From Aurantimonas sp. 22II-16-19i (lineage in GTDB: Bacteria; Pseudomonadota; Alphaproteobacteria; Rhizobiales; Rhizobiaceae), in NCBI RefSeq assembly GCF_002088275.1, contig NZ_AQQS01000016.1, positions 55,778 to 119,777 of the forward strand: DNA of 64,000 nucleotides. The letters run 5' to 3'. Positions within the stretch are counted from its first letter, which is position 1, and every line of letters begins with the position of its first letter. The translations under genes were made by a program, and so were the position numbers. Under the pieces are notes generated by a model. The model was not told where the DNA came from, did no database searches, and worked only from the letters and a program-made list of their open reading frames with translations. Of this stretch, positions 1 to 8,410 are shown in pieces.

Positions 1-992
1 CGGTGGAAATCCGCCTCCCGAAGGGCGAGACACCGGCCTTCGCCCTCAACCGGCAGGAGCTTCGACCGGGCAGCGCGCCCCCACGAGCGATGGCGGCGAT
101 CGTCAAGGATGCCGGCGACGATCCGGACGTCACCCATCTCGCCGAGATCGTTGCGACCGTCTCTTTCGGTCAGCCTGGCTCCGGCGTCGTCTTCCGGGCC
201 GGGCCGGGCGTCGGCATGGTGACGAGAGCCGGACTGCCGATCCCGCCCGGCGAGCCGGCGATCAATCCGGTGCCCCGGCAGATGATGCGGGAGGTGGTCG
301 AGGCCCTCTGCGCGGCCCATGGCCGCCCCGCCGACCTGGTGGTCGAGATCTCGGTGACCGGCGGCGAGGAACTCGCCCGCAAGACCTGGAACCCCCGCCT
401 CGGCATCGTCGGCGGGCTGTCGATCCTCGGCACCACCGGCATCGTCCATCCGTTTTCCTGCTCGGCCTGGATCCATTCGATCCACCGAGGCGTCGACGTC
501 GCACGGGCGGCAGGGCTCTCCCATGTGATCGGCTCGACCGGCTCGGCCAGCGAGGACCTCGCCCGGCGGCTCTATCCCGAGCTTGCCGAGATCGCCTATC
601 TCGACATGGGCGATTTCGCCGGCGGGCTGATCAAATATCTGAAGGCCCATCCGGTCGAGCGGCTGACGATCGCGGGCGGCTTCGCCAAGCTGACGAAGCT
701 CGCGCAAGGGGCGATGGACCTGCATTCCGGCCGCAGCCAGGTGGATCTCGCCTTCCTGCTGGAGGCCGTAAGGGGACTCGACCCGGCCGCGGGCGAGCGT
801 CTCGCGCCCGCAATCCTTGCCGCCAACACGGCCAAGGAAGTCCTCGACCTGACGCAGGAGGCCGGGCTCGATCTTGCCGGCGAGATCGCCCGGCAGGCGA
901 GAGCCGTCAGCCTCGAGCGGCTGGGAGATGCGGGCGTCGCCGTCGAGATCGTCGTCGCCGATCGCAAGGGAGGCCTGCTTGCGAGGGTCTGA
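1..992 (+). CDS. cbiD: Cobalt-precorrin-5B C1-methyltransferase, CbiD family (5' end missing)
   Basis: SAM-dependent methylation at C1 of the corrin ring with loss of the C20 fragment, in cobalamin biosynthesis. The gene is cut by the window edge: the family usually has about 360 residues and starts with a conserved TTGACA-type segment that is absent here, while the remaining about 330 residues align from the conserved IRLPKGE stretch. The GTG at position 3 is therefore an internal valine, not a start. Visible family marks include GVGMVTRAGL, INPVPR, NPRLGIVGG and the SAM-site-like IGSTGSASED region. It is followed closely by cobK on the same strand. The exact substrate form (cobalt-containing or not) cannot be told from sequence. 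Confidence 0.9.
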   Translation, partial: VEIRLPKGETPAFALNRQELRPGSAPPRAMAAIVKDAGDDPDVTHLAEIVATVSFGQPGSGVVFRAGPGVGMVTRAGLPIPPGEPAINPVPRQMMREVVEALCAAHGRPADLVVEISVTGGEELARKTWNPRLGIVGGLSILGTTGIVHPFSCSAWIHSIHRGVDVARAAGLSHVIGSTGSASEDLARRLYPELAEIAYLDMGDFAGGLIKYLKAHPVERLTIAGGFAKLTKLAQGAMDLHSGRSQVDLAFLLEAVRGLDPAAGERLAPAILAANTAKEVLDLTQEAGLDLAGEIARQARAVSLERLGDAGVAVEIVVADRKGGLLARV

Positions 993-1026
993 CGCCGCCG
1001 CACCGCCTGGATCCGATGTCGAAGCC

Positions 1027-1800
1027 GTGGACGACGCTCCGCACGGGCGGCCGGCAGCCGATGCGACGGCAAGGCCCGTTCTCGTCCTCGGCGGCACGGC
1101 GGAGGCCAATGCGCTGGTGAAGGCCCTGCGGCAGCGCTGGCCGGAGCGCCGGCTCATCCTCTCCCTCGCCGGGCGCACGCGCTCGCCGGAGCTGCCGGAA
1201 GACGCCGAGATCCGCATCGGCGGCTTCGGCGGTGCGGAGGGCCTTGCCGCGTTCCTCTTGGCCGAGAGCGTGTCGCTGGTTGTCGACGCGACGCATCCCT
1301 TCGCCGCCGGCATGGCCCGCAATGCCGCGAGGGCCGCCGATCTCGCGGGCCTTCGCCGGCTGAAGCTGCTGCGGCCCGAATGGTGCCCGGTCGCGGGCGA
1401 CTGCTGGACGCCCGTCACCTGCCTCGCCGAGGCCTGCCGCGCGCTGCCCGCCGGCGCCCGGCCGTTCCTGGCGCTCGGCCGCCAGCATCTGTCGCCCTTC
1501 ACGAGACGCAGCGACATCCGCCCCCTCGCCCGGATGATCGAGCCGCCCGAGCCGGCGCTTCCCGCCGGCTGGACTCTGATCCTCTCGCGCCCCTCGTCGG
1601 ATCGGTGCGCCGAGGCGGACTTGATGCGCGCGCACGGCATCACCCACCTCGTCACCCGCAACGCCGGCGGCGCCGCCTCCTACGCCAAGGTCGCGGCGGC
1701 ACGGGATCTGGGGCTGCCGGTGATCATGATCGCGAGGCCGCCGTCGCCGGCGGGGGCGGTGTTCGAGACGGTGGAGGATGTGGTGGGGGCGATCGGCTGA
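1027..1800 (+). CDS. cobK: Precorrin-6A reductase CobK/CbiJ
   Basis: NAD(P)H-dependent reduction of precorrin-6A in cobalamin biosynthesis. The protein has the CobK N-terminal nucleotide-binding motif VLVLGGTAEA at about residues 14-23, then VVDATHPFA and the C-terminal LVTRNAGG and SYAKVAAA signatures; about 257 residues is normal for the family. The start is uncertain: the frame stays open back to 874 inside cbiD, but the region before 1027 has no CobK-like residues, and the GTG at 1027 is the last start before the conserved motif. The gap from cbiD is only about 34 bases, so the two are probably co-transcribed. It faces cobM across a 150-base intergenic stretch with no obvious feature. Confidence 0.88.
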   Translation: MDDAPHGRPAADATARPVLVLGGTAEANALVKALRQRWPERRLILSLAGRTRSPELPEDAEIRIGGFGGAEGLAAFLLAESVSLVVDATHPFAAGMARNAARAADLAGLRRLKLLRPEWCPVAGDCWTPVTCLAEACRALPAGARPFLALGRQHLSPFTRRSDIRPLARMIEPPEPALPAGWTLILSRPSSDRCAEADLMRAHGITHLVTRNAGGAASYAKVAAARDLGLPVIMIARPPSPAGAVFETVEDVVGAIG

Positions 1801-1953
1801 GCTGCCGGACCTGGTTCCGCGGAGCTGGCGGAGGCTTGGGATCGCAGGCGGCCCTTGCCGGCGGGCACGGTGCCGAGGACCCCCCTCTTCCTTGCCGGCA
1901 AACCCCGACGGCGAGCCTCCCGCCCAACGCGGCAGGAAGCCGAGCTTCAGCCC

Positions 1954-2724
1954 TCAAGCCTTCCGCTTCGGCCGCAGCACGTGGACATGGCTCGCGTCGT
2001 AGAGCTTGGAATCGATGAAGTCCTTCGCCCCCAGGGCCCGGCCGACGAAGATGAGCGCGGTGCGCGTCAGCTTGGCCTCGCGGGCGGCGCGTTGGAGCTC
2101 ACTGAGCGTCGAGTGGATGAACGCCTCGTCCTCCCAGCCGACCCGGTAGGCGATGATCGCCGGGCAGTCCTCGCCATAGGCCGGAAGCGGCGTCAGCTCG
2201 CGCTGGATATGGGGGATGTTGCGGACCGACAGGTGGATCGCCAGGGTCGCGCCGCTCCGCCCCAGGGTGGAAAGCTCCTCCCCCGCGGGCATCGAGGAGG
2301 ACTTCATCGCCGTGCGGGTGAGGATCACCGTCTGGCAGATCTCCGGCACCGTCAGTTCGAGCTTCAGGGCGGCGGCCGCCGCCGCGAAGGCCGGCACGCC
2401 GGGGGTGATGTCGAAGGGGATGCCGAGCGCATCGAGCCGGCGGATCTGCTCGGCGATCGCGCCATAGAGCGAGGGATCGCCCGAATGCACCCGCGCGACG
2501 TCCTCGCTGCGGCCATGCGCCGCCTCGATCTCCGCGATGATCTCGTCGAGCGTCAGGGGCGCGGTGTCGATCACCCTCGCCCCTTCCGGCGCGGCCTTCA
2601 CCACCTCCTGCGGCACCAGCGAGCCGGCAAAGAGGCAGACCGGGCAGCGCTCGATCAGCCTCAGGCCGCGCACGGTGATGAGATCCGCCGCGCCGGGGCC
2701 CGCCCCGATGAAATGCACCGTCAT
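1954..2724 (-). CDS. cobM: Precorrin-4 C11-methyltransferase CobM
   Basis: SAM-dependent methylation of precorrin-4 at C11 in the cobalamin pathway. The 256-residue protein begins MTVHFIGAGPGAADLIT, the typical glycine-rich opening of the tetrapyrrole methylase fold, followed by ARVHSGDPSLYGAI (about residues 78-91), the second family motif. The frame is open 20 codons further upstream, but those residues do not resemble the family, so the ATG at 2724 is preferred. The gene is transcribed away from bchI. The 174-base divergent region between them carries a perfect PpsR-type box, so cobM might share redox or light control with bacteriochlorophyll genes; that is inference from position only. 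Confidence 0.92.
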   Translation of the reverse strand: MTVHFIGAGPGAADLITVRGLRLIERCPVCLFAGSLVPQEVVKAAPEGARVIDTAPLTLDEIIAEIEAAHGRSEDVARVHSGDPSLYGAIAEQIRRLDALGIPFDITPGVPAFAAAAAALKLELTVPEICQTVILTRTAMKSSSMPAGEELSTLGRSGATLAIHLSVRNIPHIQRELTPLPAYGEDCPAIIAYRVGWEDEAFIHSTLSELQRAAREAKLTRTALIFVGRALGAKDFIDSKLYDASHVHVLRPKRKA

Positions 2725-2815
2725 GGCTGCTCTGTCCTGTTCGTTTCCATTCGCCCGCTTCGACCACAGCCGCGCGCGGCGCACAACAGCGCCGGCCGCA
2801 GGCTCTTCCCTCGCA

Positions 2816-2833
2816 TGTCCAATTATATTGACA
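2816..2833. promoter_or_regulatory. PpsR/CrtJ-type operator between cobM and bchI
   Basis: The palindrome TGTCCAATTATATTGACA fits TGT-N12-ACA exactly, the recognition sequence of the photosynthesis repressor PpsR/CrtJ. It lies 66 bases before the bchI start and 92 bases before the cobM start, in a locally AT-rich patch. Its right half contains TTGACA, a possible -35 box for bchI, so bound repressor would block the promoter. A poor second half-site (TGT-N12-AAA) starts at 2840. Confidence 0.75.
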
Positions 2834-2898
2834 TCCGATTGTCTACTCGATGAGAAAACGGCTTCTCAGGACGCGCGAAAGCCGCTAGCCTGTCGGTC

Positions 2899-3924
2899 AT
2901 GAGGATTGCCTTTCCCTTCGCTGCCATCGTCGGTCAGGACCAGATGAAGCTGGCCCTGTCGATCGCGGCCATCGATCCGTCCATCGGCGGCGTGCTGGTC
3001 TTCGGCGATCGCGGCACCGGCAAGTCGACCACGGTGCGCGCGCTGGCGGCCGTCTTGCCGCAGATGCAGGCGGCGCGCTGTCCCTATCATTGCGACCCGG
3101 CGCGTCCGGACGAGGCGTGCGATACCTGCCGCCCGCAGTCCGAGACGCAAAGGGCGCAGGCGAGCGTCACCCTGCAGGTTCCGGTGGTGGACCTGCCGCT
3201 GGGGGCAACGGAGGACCGCATCGTCGGAGCGCTCGATCTCGAACGGGCGCTGTCCGGCGGCGAGAAACGCTTCGAGCCTGGGCTCCTGGCGAAAGCCCAT
3301 CGCGGCTTTCTCTACATCGACGAAATCAACCTCCTCGAGGACCATCTGGTCGATCTTCTCCTCGACGTCGCGGCCTCGGGGGAAAACGTCGTCGAGCGCG
3401 AGGGATTGAGCGTGCGCCATCCGGCCCGCTTCGTCCTCATCGGCAGCGGCAATCCGGAGGAAGGCGAGCTTCGCCCGCAGCTTCTCGATCGCTTCGGCCT
3501 GTCCGTCGAGGTGCGCACGCCGGGCGACCTGAAGACCCGCATCGAGGTGGTGAAGCGCCGGGACGCTTTCGAGCGCGACCCGGCCGGCTTCGTCGCCGGA
3601 TACGCGGCCGAGAACGCCAGCATCCGCGATGCCATCGTCGCTGCTCGCGACCGTCTCGGCACCGTCGCGGTCCCCGACGAATCGCTGGAGAAGGCCGCCC
3701 AGCTCTCGATCCGCCTCGGCACCGACGGGCTTCGCGGCGAGCTGACGCTGATGCGGGCCGCACGGGCCCTCGCCGCCTTGCAGGGTGACGGCGAAGTCCT
3801 GTGGCCGCATCTGGCGAGCCTCGCCCCGCTCGCCTTGTCCCATCGCCTGCGCCGCGATCCGCTGGACGAGGCGGGTTCGGCGACGCGCGTCGAACGCGCC
3901 GTCGGCGAACTCGCGGCGGCGTGA
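2899..3924 (+). CDS. bchI: Magnesium chelatase ATPase subunit I
   Basis: AAA+ subunit of the ATP-dependent magnesium chelatase, which with BchD and BchH inserts Mg2+ into protoporphyrin IX, the first committed step to bacteriochlorophyll. The 341-residue product has Walker A GDRGTGKST at residues 36-44, a cysteine-rich insert (CPYHCDP to CDTC, residues 61-77), Walker B FLYIDEIN at 137-144 and the sensor-1 stretch LIGSGNPEEG. Length is normal for BchI. The ATG at 2899 precedes the conserved FPFAAIVGQ opening; its ribosome binding site is weak. It overlaps bchD by four bases (GTGA). A PpsR-type box lies just upstream. Confidence 0.96.
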   Translation: MRIAFPFAAIVGQDQMKLALSIAAIDPSIGGVLVFGDRGTGKSTTVRALAAVLPQMQAARCPYHCDPARPDEACDTCRPQSETQRAQASVTLQVPVVDLPLGATEDRIVGALDLERALSGGEKRFEPGLLAKAHRGFLYIDEINLLEDHLVDLLLDVAASGENVVEREGLSVRHPARFVLIGSGNPEEGELRPQLLDRFGLSVEVRTPGDLKTRIEVVKRRDAFERDPAGFVAGYAAENASIRDAIVAARDRLGTVAVPDESLEKAAQLSIRLGTDGLRGELTLMRAARALAALQGDGEVLWPHLASLAPLALSHRLRRDPLDEAGSATRVERAVGELAAA

Positions 3925-5828
3925 ACGCGCCCGGGCCGGACATGGGCCGCGCCCGACCCGCCGCCGCCAATGACGGCGCTCCTTCCGAACGGGCCGCAGA
4001 CCGCTCCGCCCCTCCGGACGGGCAGTCGCTCTTCCGCGAGGCGCTGACGGCGCTCGCCATCTTCGCCGTCGACCCGGGGATTGGTCTGAGGCTCGCCGCC
4101 CGCGCCGGGCCGGTGCGCCAGGTGGTTCTCGATCGGGTTCGGGCGGCTCTTCCCGAAGGTGTCTCGATGCGGAAGATCCCGGCTGGCATGTCCCAGGCCG
4201 CGCTTCTCGGCGGCCTCGACCTCTCGGCTTCGCTGCAGGCCGGCCGCCCGGTGCTGGAACGCGGCGTCTTGACCGCCGCCGACGGCGGCATCGTCATTGC
4301 CGCCATGGCCGAGCGGATGGGCGAGGGATGCGCCGGGCTGCTGGCGCTCGCCCTCGACCGGGGCACCGTCCCCATCGAACGCGAGGGCATCTCGGCCGAG
4401 GCGCCGGCCCGCATCGGCGTCCTCGCCCTCGACGAGGGGATGGAGCCGGACGAGGCGCCGCCGGACGCGCTCTGCGAGCGGCTCGGTCTGTGGCTGTCCC
4501 TCGATGGCGCCGACCCGCGCGGCACCCGCGACGGGGACGCCGACCTTGCGGCAGGATCCATCCTCGCGGCGAGATCCCACCTCGCCTCGGTCCGCCCCGA
4601 CGAGACGGCGATCGAGACGATCTGCCAGGCGGCGATGGCCTTCGGCATCGTCTCGCTGCGGGTCCCGAGCCTCGCCCTTCGCGCCGCCTGCGCCTCGGCC
4701 GCGCTGGCTGGCCGTCCGGTACCGGCGCAGGGCGATCTCGACGCCGCGATCCGGCTGGTGCTCCTGCCCCGCGCCGTGACGATGCCGCAGATGCCCGGAG
4801 AAGAGACCAGCCAGGACGAACCCGGCGATCAGGAGGATCGTGCCCCGCCGGACGATCCACCCCCGCCCGATCCGCACACGTCGGAGAATCGCGATCCGGC
4901 CGAGATCGAGCCGCAGGAGGAGATCGCCGTCGAGACGATGGAGGCGAGCCTCCCCGCCGATCTCCTCGCCGCGCTTGCCGCCATGGCGCGCCCGCCGCTG
5001 CAGCGGGCCGGCTCCGGCCGAAGAGGCGCCTTTGCCGAGCGGGCCCGGCGCGGCCGGGTGGTCGGCACGCGCCCCGGCGATCCGCGCCGCGACCGGCTCG
5101 ACGTCGTCGCGACGCTGCGCGCCGCCGCCCCCTGGCAGAACCTGCGACGGATGGAGCGCGCCGAGAGCCTGCCGGGCGCGGCGTCCCGCCCGCTCGAGAT
5201 CCGAAGCGCCGACATCCGCGTGCGGCGCCACCGCGGCAAGTCCGAGACGGCGACGATCTTCGCCGTCGACGCCTCCGGCTCGGCCGCGCTCGCTCGTCTC
5301 GCCGAGGCCAAGGGCGCCGTCGAACGCATCCTCGCCGACTGCTATGTCAGGCGGGACCGTGTTGCGCTGGTCGCCTTTCGCGGCACCAGGGCCGACATTC
5401 TCCTCACCGAGACGAAGTCGCTCACACGGGCCAAGCGGTCGCTGGCCGCCCTGCCCGCCGGCGGCGGCACGCCGCTGGCGAGCGGCATCCTCGCCGCTCT
5501 CGATCTCGCCGCCGCCTCGGCGCGCGAGGGGCGCACGCCGCTGATCGCCCTCCTCACCGACGGGCGGGCGAACATCGCCCTCAGCGGCGCCGCAGGACGG
5601 CCGAAGGCGATGGCCGACGCCTGCGATGCGGCGCGGGCGGTCCGCGCGCGCGGGATCGCCGCCCTCGTCATCGACCTCTCGCAGCGTCCGAGCGAGCAGG
5701 CGCGGGAGATCGCCGCCGCCCTGGGCGGGAGTTATCTGGCCCTGCCGCGGGCCGACTCGAAGGCTGTCTCCGATGCCATCGCCGCGGCACCCCGCGGACT
5801 GGCTCAACTTCCCGCAGGTCGTCCATGA
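3921..5828 (+). CDS. bchD: Magnesium chelatase subunit D
   Basis: Platform subunit of magnesium chelatase. The N-terminal part is a degenerate AAA+ domain without a Walker A motif; a linker rich in proline and acidic residues (roughly residues 295-345) follows; the C-terminal part is a von Willebrand A domain with the metal-ion motif AVDASGS and the downstream LLTDGRAN. About 635 residues, slightly longer than common BchD proteins. The GTG at 3921 overlaps the bchI stop as GTGA, suggesting translational coupling; an ATG at 3942 is the alternative, and neither has a clear ribosome binding site. The stop overlaps the bchO start (ATGA). Confidence 0.95.
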   Translation: MNAPGPDMGRARPAAANDGAPSERAADRSAPPDGQSLFREALTALAIFAVDPGIGLRLAARAGPVRQVVLDRVRAALPEGVSMRKIPAGMSQAALLGGLDLSASLQAGRPVLERGVLTAADGGIVIAAMAERMGEGCAGLLALALDRGTVPIEREGISAEAPARIGVLALDEGMEPDEAPPDALCERLGLWLSLDGADPRGTRDGDADLAAGSILAARSHLASVRPDETAIETICQAAMAFGIVSLRVPSLALRAACASAALAGRPVPAQGDLDAAIRLVLLPRAVTMPQMPGEETSQDEPGDQEDRAPPDDPPPPDPHTSENRDPAEIEPQEEIAVETMEASLPADLLAALAAMARPPLQRAGSGRRGAFAERARRGRVVGTRPGDPRRDRLDVVATLRAAAPWQNLRRMERAESLPGAASRPLEIRSADIRVRRHRGKSETATIFAVDASGSAALARLAEAKGAVERILADCYVRRDRVALVAFRGTRADILLTETKSLTRAKRSLAALPAGGGTPLASGILAALDLAAASAREGRTPLIALLTDGRANIALSGAAGRPKAMADACDAARAVRARGIAALVIDLSQRPSEQAREIAAALGGSYLALPRADSKAVSDAIAAAPRGLAQLPAGRP

Positions 5829-6730
5829 GCGGGCGGCTCGACTTCTCCCGCGACGGCCGCGACTGGCCGCATCGCGCCGCGAGCCGCTTCGTCGAGGCGG
5901 GCGGCACGCGGTTTCACGTCCAGATCCTTGGGCCGGAGGACGCTCCGCCCCTTCTCCTCCTCCACGGCACCGGCGCCTCGACTCACTCGTTTCGCGACCT
6001 CGCGCCGATCCTGGCGAGCGACTTCCGGGTGATCATGCCGGACCTGCCCGGCCACGGCTTCACCGCCGCACCCCGCTGGCGCCGCCCCTCGATCACCGGC
6101 ATGGGCACGGCACTGGCCGCCATGCTGAAGGCGGTGGGCGCCGAGCCGGTCCACGCCGCCGGCCACTCGGCGGGCGCCGCGATCCTCCTGCGCATGGCCC
6201 TCGACAGCCAGGTCGCGCCGCGCCGCATCGTCTCGCTGAATGGCGCGCTCCTGCCCTTTCCGGGCGTCGCGGCGCATCTCTTCCCGCGGCTCGCCAAGCT
6301 GCTCTTCCTCAATCCCGTCGCGCCGCGCTTCTTTTCCTGGCGGGCGCGCAACGGCCGGGCCGTCGCCCAGCTGATGGAGAGCACCGGCTCGCGGCTGACG
6401 CCGGAGGGCGTCGCCTATTACGAACGCCTGCTCTCCTCCCCCGCCCATGTGGAGGGTGCCCTGTCGATGATGGCGAACTGGGACCTCGAAGGCCTTCGCC
6501 GCGACCTGCCGCGGCTGCTCGTGCCGCTGACGCTGGTCGTCGGCACCAGGGACCGGGCGATCCCGCCGGAAGTCTCCGCCCGCGTCGCGGGCATGGTGAG
6601 GGATGGCCGTGTCGAGACGCTCGCCGGCCTCGGCCATCTCGCCCATGAAGAGGCGCCGGAGCGGGTGGCGCGGGTGATGACGACGGCTTTTGCGGACGAC
6701 CTCCAGACGCATGATCTCGCCGCGGGATGA
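5825..6730 (+). CDS. bchO: Alpha/beta-hydrolase BchO, magnesium chelatase accessory protein
   Basis: BchO proteins are alpha/beta-hydrolase-fold proteins that accompany bchI-bchD in photosynthesis clusters; their reaction is not firmly established. The 301-residue product has the oxyanion-hole HGTG motif (47-50), the nucleophile elbow GHSAG (serine 115), the acid in GTRDRAIP and the histidine in GLGHLAHEE near the C-terminus, so the catalytic triad looks complete. Its ATG overlaps the bchD stop by four bases. It closes the bchIDO operon; a 275-base stretch without a recognisable gene follows. Confidence 0.93.
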   Translation: MSGRLDFSRDGRDWPHRAASRFVEAGGTRFHVQILGPEDAPPLLLLHGTGASTHSFRDLAPILASDFRVIMPDLPGHGFTAAPRWRRPSITGMGTALAAMLKAVGAEPVHAAGHSAGAAILLRMALDSQVAPRRIVSLNGALLPFPGVAAHLFPRLAKLLFLNPVAPRFFSWRARNGRAVAQLMESTGSRLTPEGVAYYERLLSSPAHVEGALSMMANWDLEGLRRDLPRLLVPLTLVVGTRDRAIPPEVSARVAGMVRDGRVETLAGLGHLAHEEAPERVARVMTTAFADDLQTHDLAAG

Positions 6731-7005
6731 ACCGGTTCACAGGCGGCAGTCGACGTTGATCGCCGGACAGGATCGCAACACTTGATCGGTGAATACGGTT
6801 GCGGGACTCACCGCCCCGTGCCGGAGCATGATAAGAACTCGCCGCCAACCAGGGGCGCCGCATCGGGCGGCGCCGCGCCACGGCATCGGCCCGAAGATCG
6901 GAACCGGTTTTCGGCAAGCACGATGCGCCGATTCACTGTGTCTGAGCGTTTTTCGTGCGTCTTCTCGGAGGCACGGCGCTCCGACGAACGACAGGTCTTT
7001 TCCCT

Positions 7006-7518
7006 ATGCGCCGACGTCCTCTCGCACGGCTCTCGATCATGGTCGCGATCATCGCCTCCGGATTCGGACTGCAGGTCACCCCGACGCTTGCGGCTGAACC
7101 GGCCGCGTCCGATGTCGCGGCACTGAGGACCTGTCTCGAAGGGAGCGACGAGGCCGCCTGCATCGGCACGCTTTCCGATCCATGCCAGGAGCGTCCGGAC
7201 GGCTCGACCACGATGGGCATCGCCGCCTGCCTCCAGGAGGAGCAGGAGGCCTGGGACGTCATCCTGAACGAGCGCTACAAGGACGCCATGTCCGATGCCC
7301 GCGCCACCGACGAGCGCCTACCGGAGATGGGCATCGATCCGGACGCGGCAGAGACCCTGCGCGCGGCCCAGCGCGCCTGGATCGCCTATCGCGACGCCGA
7401 ATGCCAGCGGCTCTATGTCGCCAACAGCGAGGGCACCATCCGCAGCATCGTCTATGCGAGCTGCCTCAACGAGATGACCGCGCGCCGCGCGATCGACCTT
7501 CGCCCGCAGGAGATGTGA
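7006..7518 (+). CDS. Secreted LprI-like (DUF1311) domain protein
   Basis: A 170-residue exported protein. An N-terminal signal peptide (MRRRPLAR, hydrophobic core, cleavage near LAAEPA) is followed by a cysteine-containing domain with the LprI/DUF1311 pattern: a WDVILNERYKDAM segment, then LRAAQRAWIAYRDAEC and a C-terminal CLNEMTARRAIDL. The family includes the mycobacterial lysozyme inhibitor LprI, but most members have no known role. The ATG at 7006 is chosen because it begins the signal peptide; the frame is open to 6955. It sits alone between bchO and the convergent crtC, an unusual place for a non-photosynthetic gene, and its stop is 22 bases from the end of crtC. Confidence 0.75.
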   Translation: MRRRPLARLSIMVAIIASGFGLQVTPTLAAEPAASDVAALRTCLEGSDEAACIGTLSDPCQERPDGSTTMGIAACLQEEQEAWDVILNERYKDAMSDARATDERLPEMGIDPDAAETLRAAQRAWIAYRDAECQRLYVANSEGTIRSIVYASCLNEMTARRAIDLRPQEM

Positions 7519-7540
7519 CCGCGGAGCGCCTCGGCAAGGC

Positions 7541-8410
7541 TCAGACGAACCGCCGCGGCATCCGGTAGGGCAGCATCATCTGCACCAGCGGATTGGCGAA
7601 GCGGTCGAGATCGACGCTCTCGTGGATCGCGGTGACGTCGCGGCCGAGCAGCCGTGTGCCGACCACCGAGCGCGTGTAGAACGGCGAATCCTCCAGCGTT
7701 TCGAGCACCTTCGCCTCGACGCCGCGCTCGGACCTCGTCGACCGCCGCATGCCCCAGAAGCTCTTCTTCAGCCGCGCCGGCGGCGGCGCCTCGAAGTCGG
7801 CGACGCCGGTCTTCGGATCGAAGCGGATGGCGAGCGAACAGGACTGGTCGTCGCGGTCGAGGAGGTCGTAGAGGACGACCGTGCCCTCCGGCACCGAGGC
7901 GCGGCACCAGTTCCACCGGTGGAAGCTCTCCTCCAGAGGCACCTCACCGGTGTTGAAGTCGAAATAGCCGCTGCCGGACCACGACAGCTTCGGATGATCG
8001 AGTTCCACCTCGACGCGCGCGCAAGGGGCGATCGGCCACCAGCAGTGCCGCTGGTCCGCATCGAGCGCGACGGGATGGTTCACCACCGCCTCCGGATAGA
8101 GCCGGATGGTCCCCTTGACCCGCCGCGGGATCAGCGGCGAGATCTCGTCGATCGAGACGGTGAGGCCGGTGCCGTCCCAGCGCATCGCGCTCGGCCCGAC
8201 GGACAGCGTGCCGGCATCGCGGTGCAGCGCGTCGCGCCGGCGTTCGGTCATCGTCCAGCGCTTGCCCGCCGGCCCGGTCAGCGCGACGTTGATCGAGACG
8301 TGGTCCTCGGGACGCTTGCGGCCGGCGAAGCGGTAATAGGGCGAGAACACGCTGCCGACGAAGCCGATCAGCGTGAGGGAATGTTTGCCGTCGGCAGAAA
8401 GCGCGTCCAC
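7541..8410 (-). CDS. crtC: Carotenoid 1,2-hydratase CrtC (start codon uncertain)
   Basis: Adds water to the end group of neurosporene or lycopene in the spheroidene/spirilloxanthin routes. The conserved core begins with YAWWYVDALSADG and LIGFVGSVFSPYYRFAGR and continues through RWDGTGLTVSIDEISPL, ALDADQRHCWWPIAP and WSGSGYFDFNTGEVPLEESF. The start is a problem: CrtC-like residues (FDQSVPPGGYAWWYVDAL) run upstream into crtD, yet this frame has no ATG, GTG or TTG between the GTG at 8410 and an ATG at 8749 that lies 380 bases inside crtD. I give the GTG at 8410 (289 residues, close to the short Rhodobacter form) as the most economical start. It overlaps the end of crtD by 43 bases. Confidence 0.85.
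   Translation of the reverse strand: MDALSADGKHSLTLIGFVGSVFSPYYRFAGRKRPEDHVSINVALTGPAGKRWTMTERRRDALHRDAGTLSVGPSAMRWDGTGLTVSIDEISPLIPRRVKGTIRLYPEAVVNHPVALDADQRHCWWPIAPCARVEVELDHPKLSWSGSGYFDFNTGEVPLEESFHRWNWCRASVPEGTVVLYDLLDRDDQSCSLAIRFDPKTGVADFEAPPPARLKKSFWGMRRSTRSERGVEAKVLETLEDSPFYTRSVVGTRLLGRDVTAIHESVDLDRFANPLVQMMLPYRMPRRFV

Noticed and set aside
1855..2853. A long plus-strand frame opposite cobM
   Set aside because: Arg/Gly/Asp-rich translation typical of a shadow; cobM on the other strand is clear.
2840..2857. A second PpsR box before bchI
   Set aside because: The right half is AAA instead of ACA and the spacing to the first box is 6, not 8, bases.
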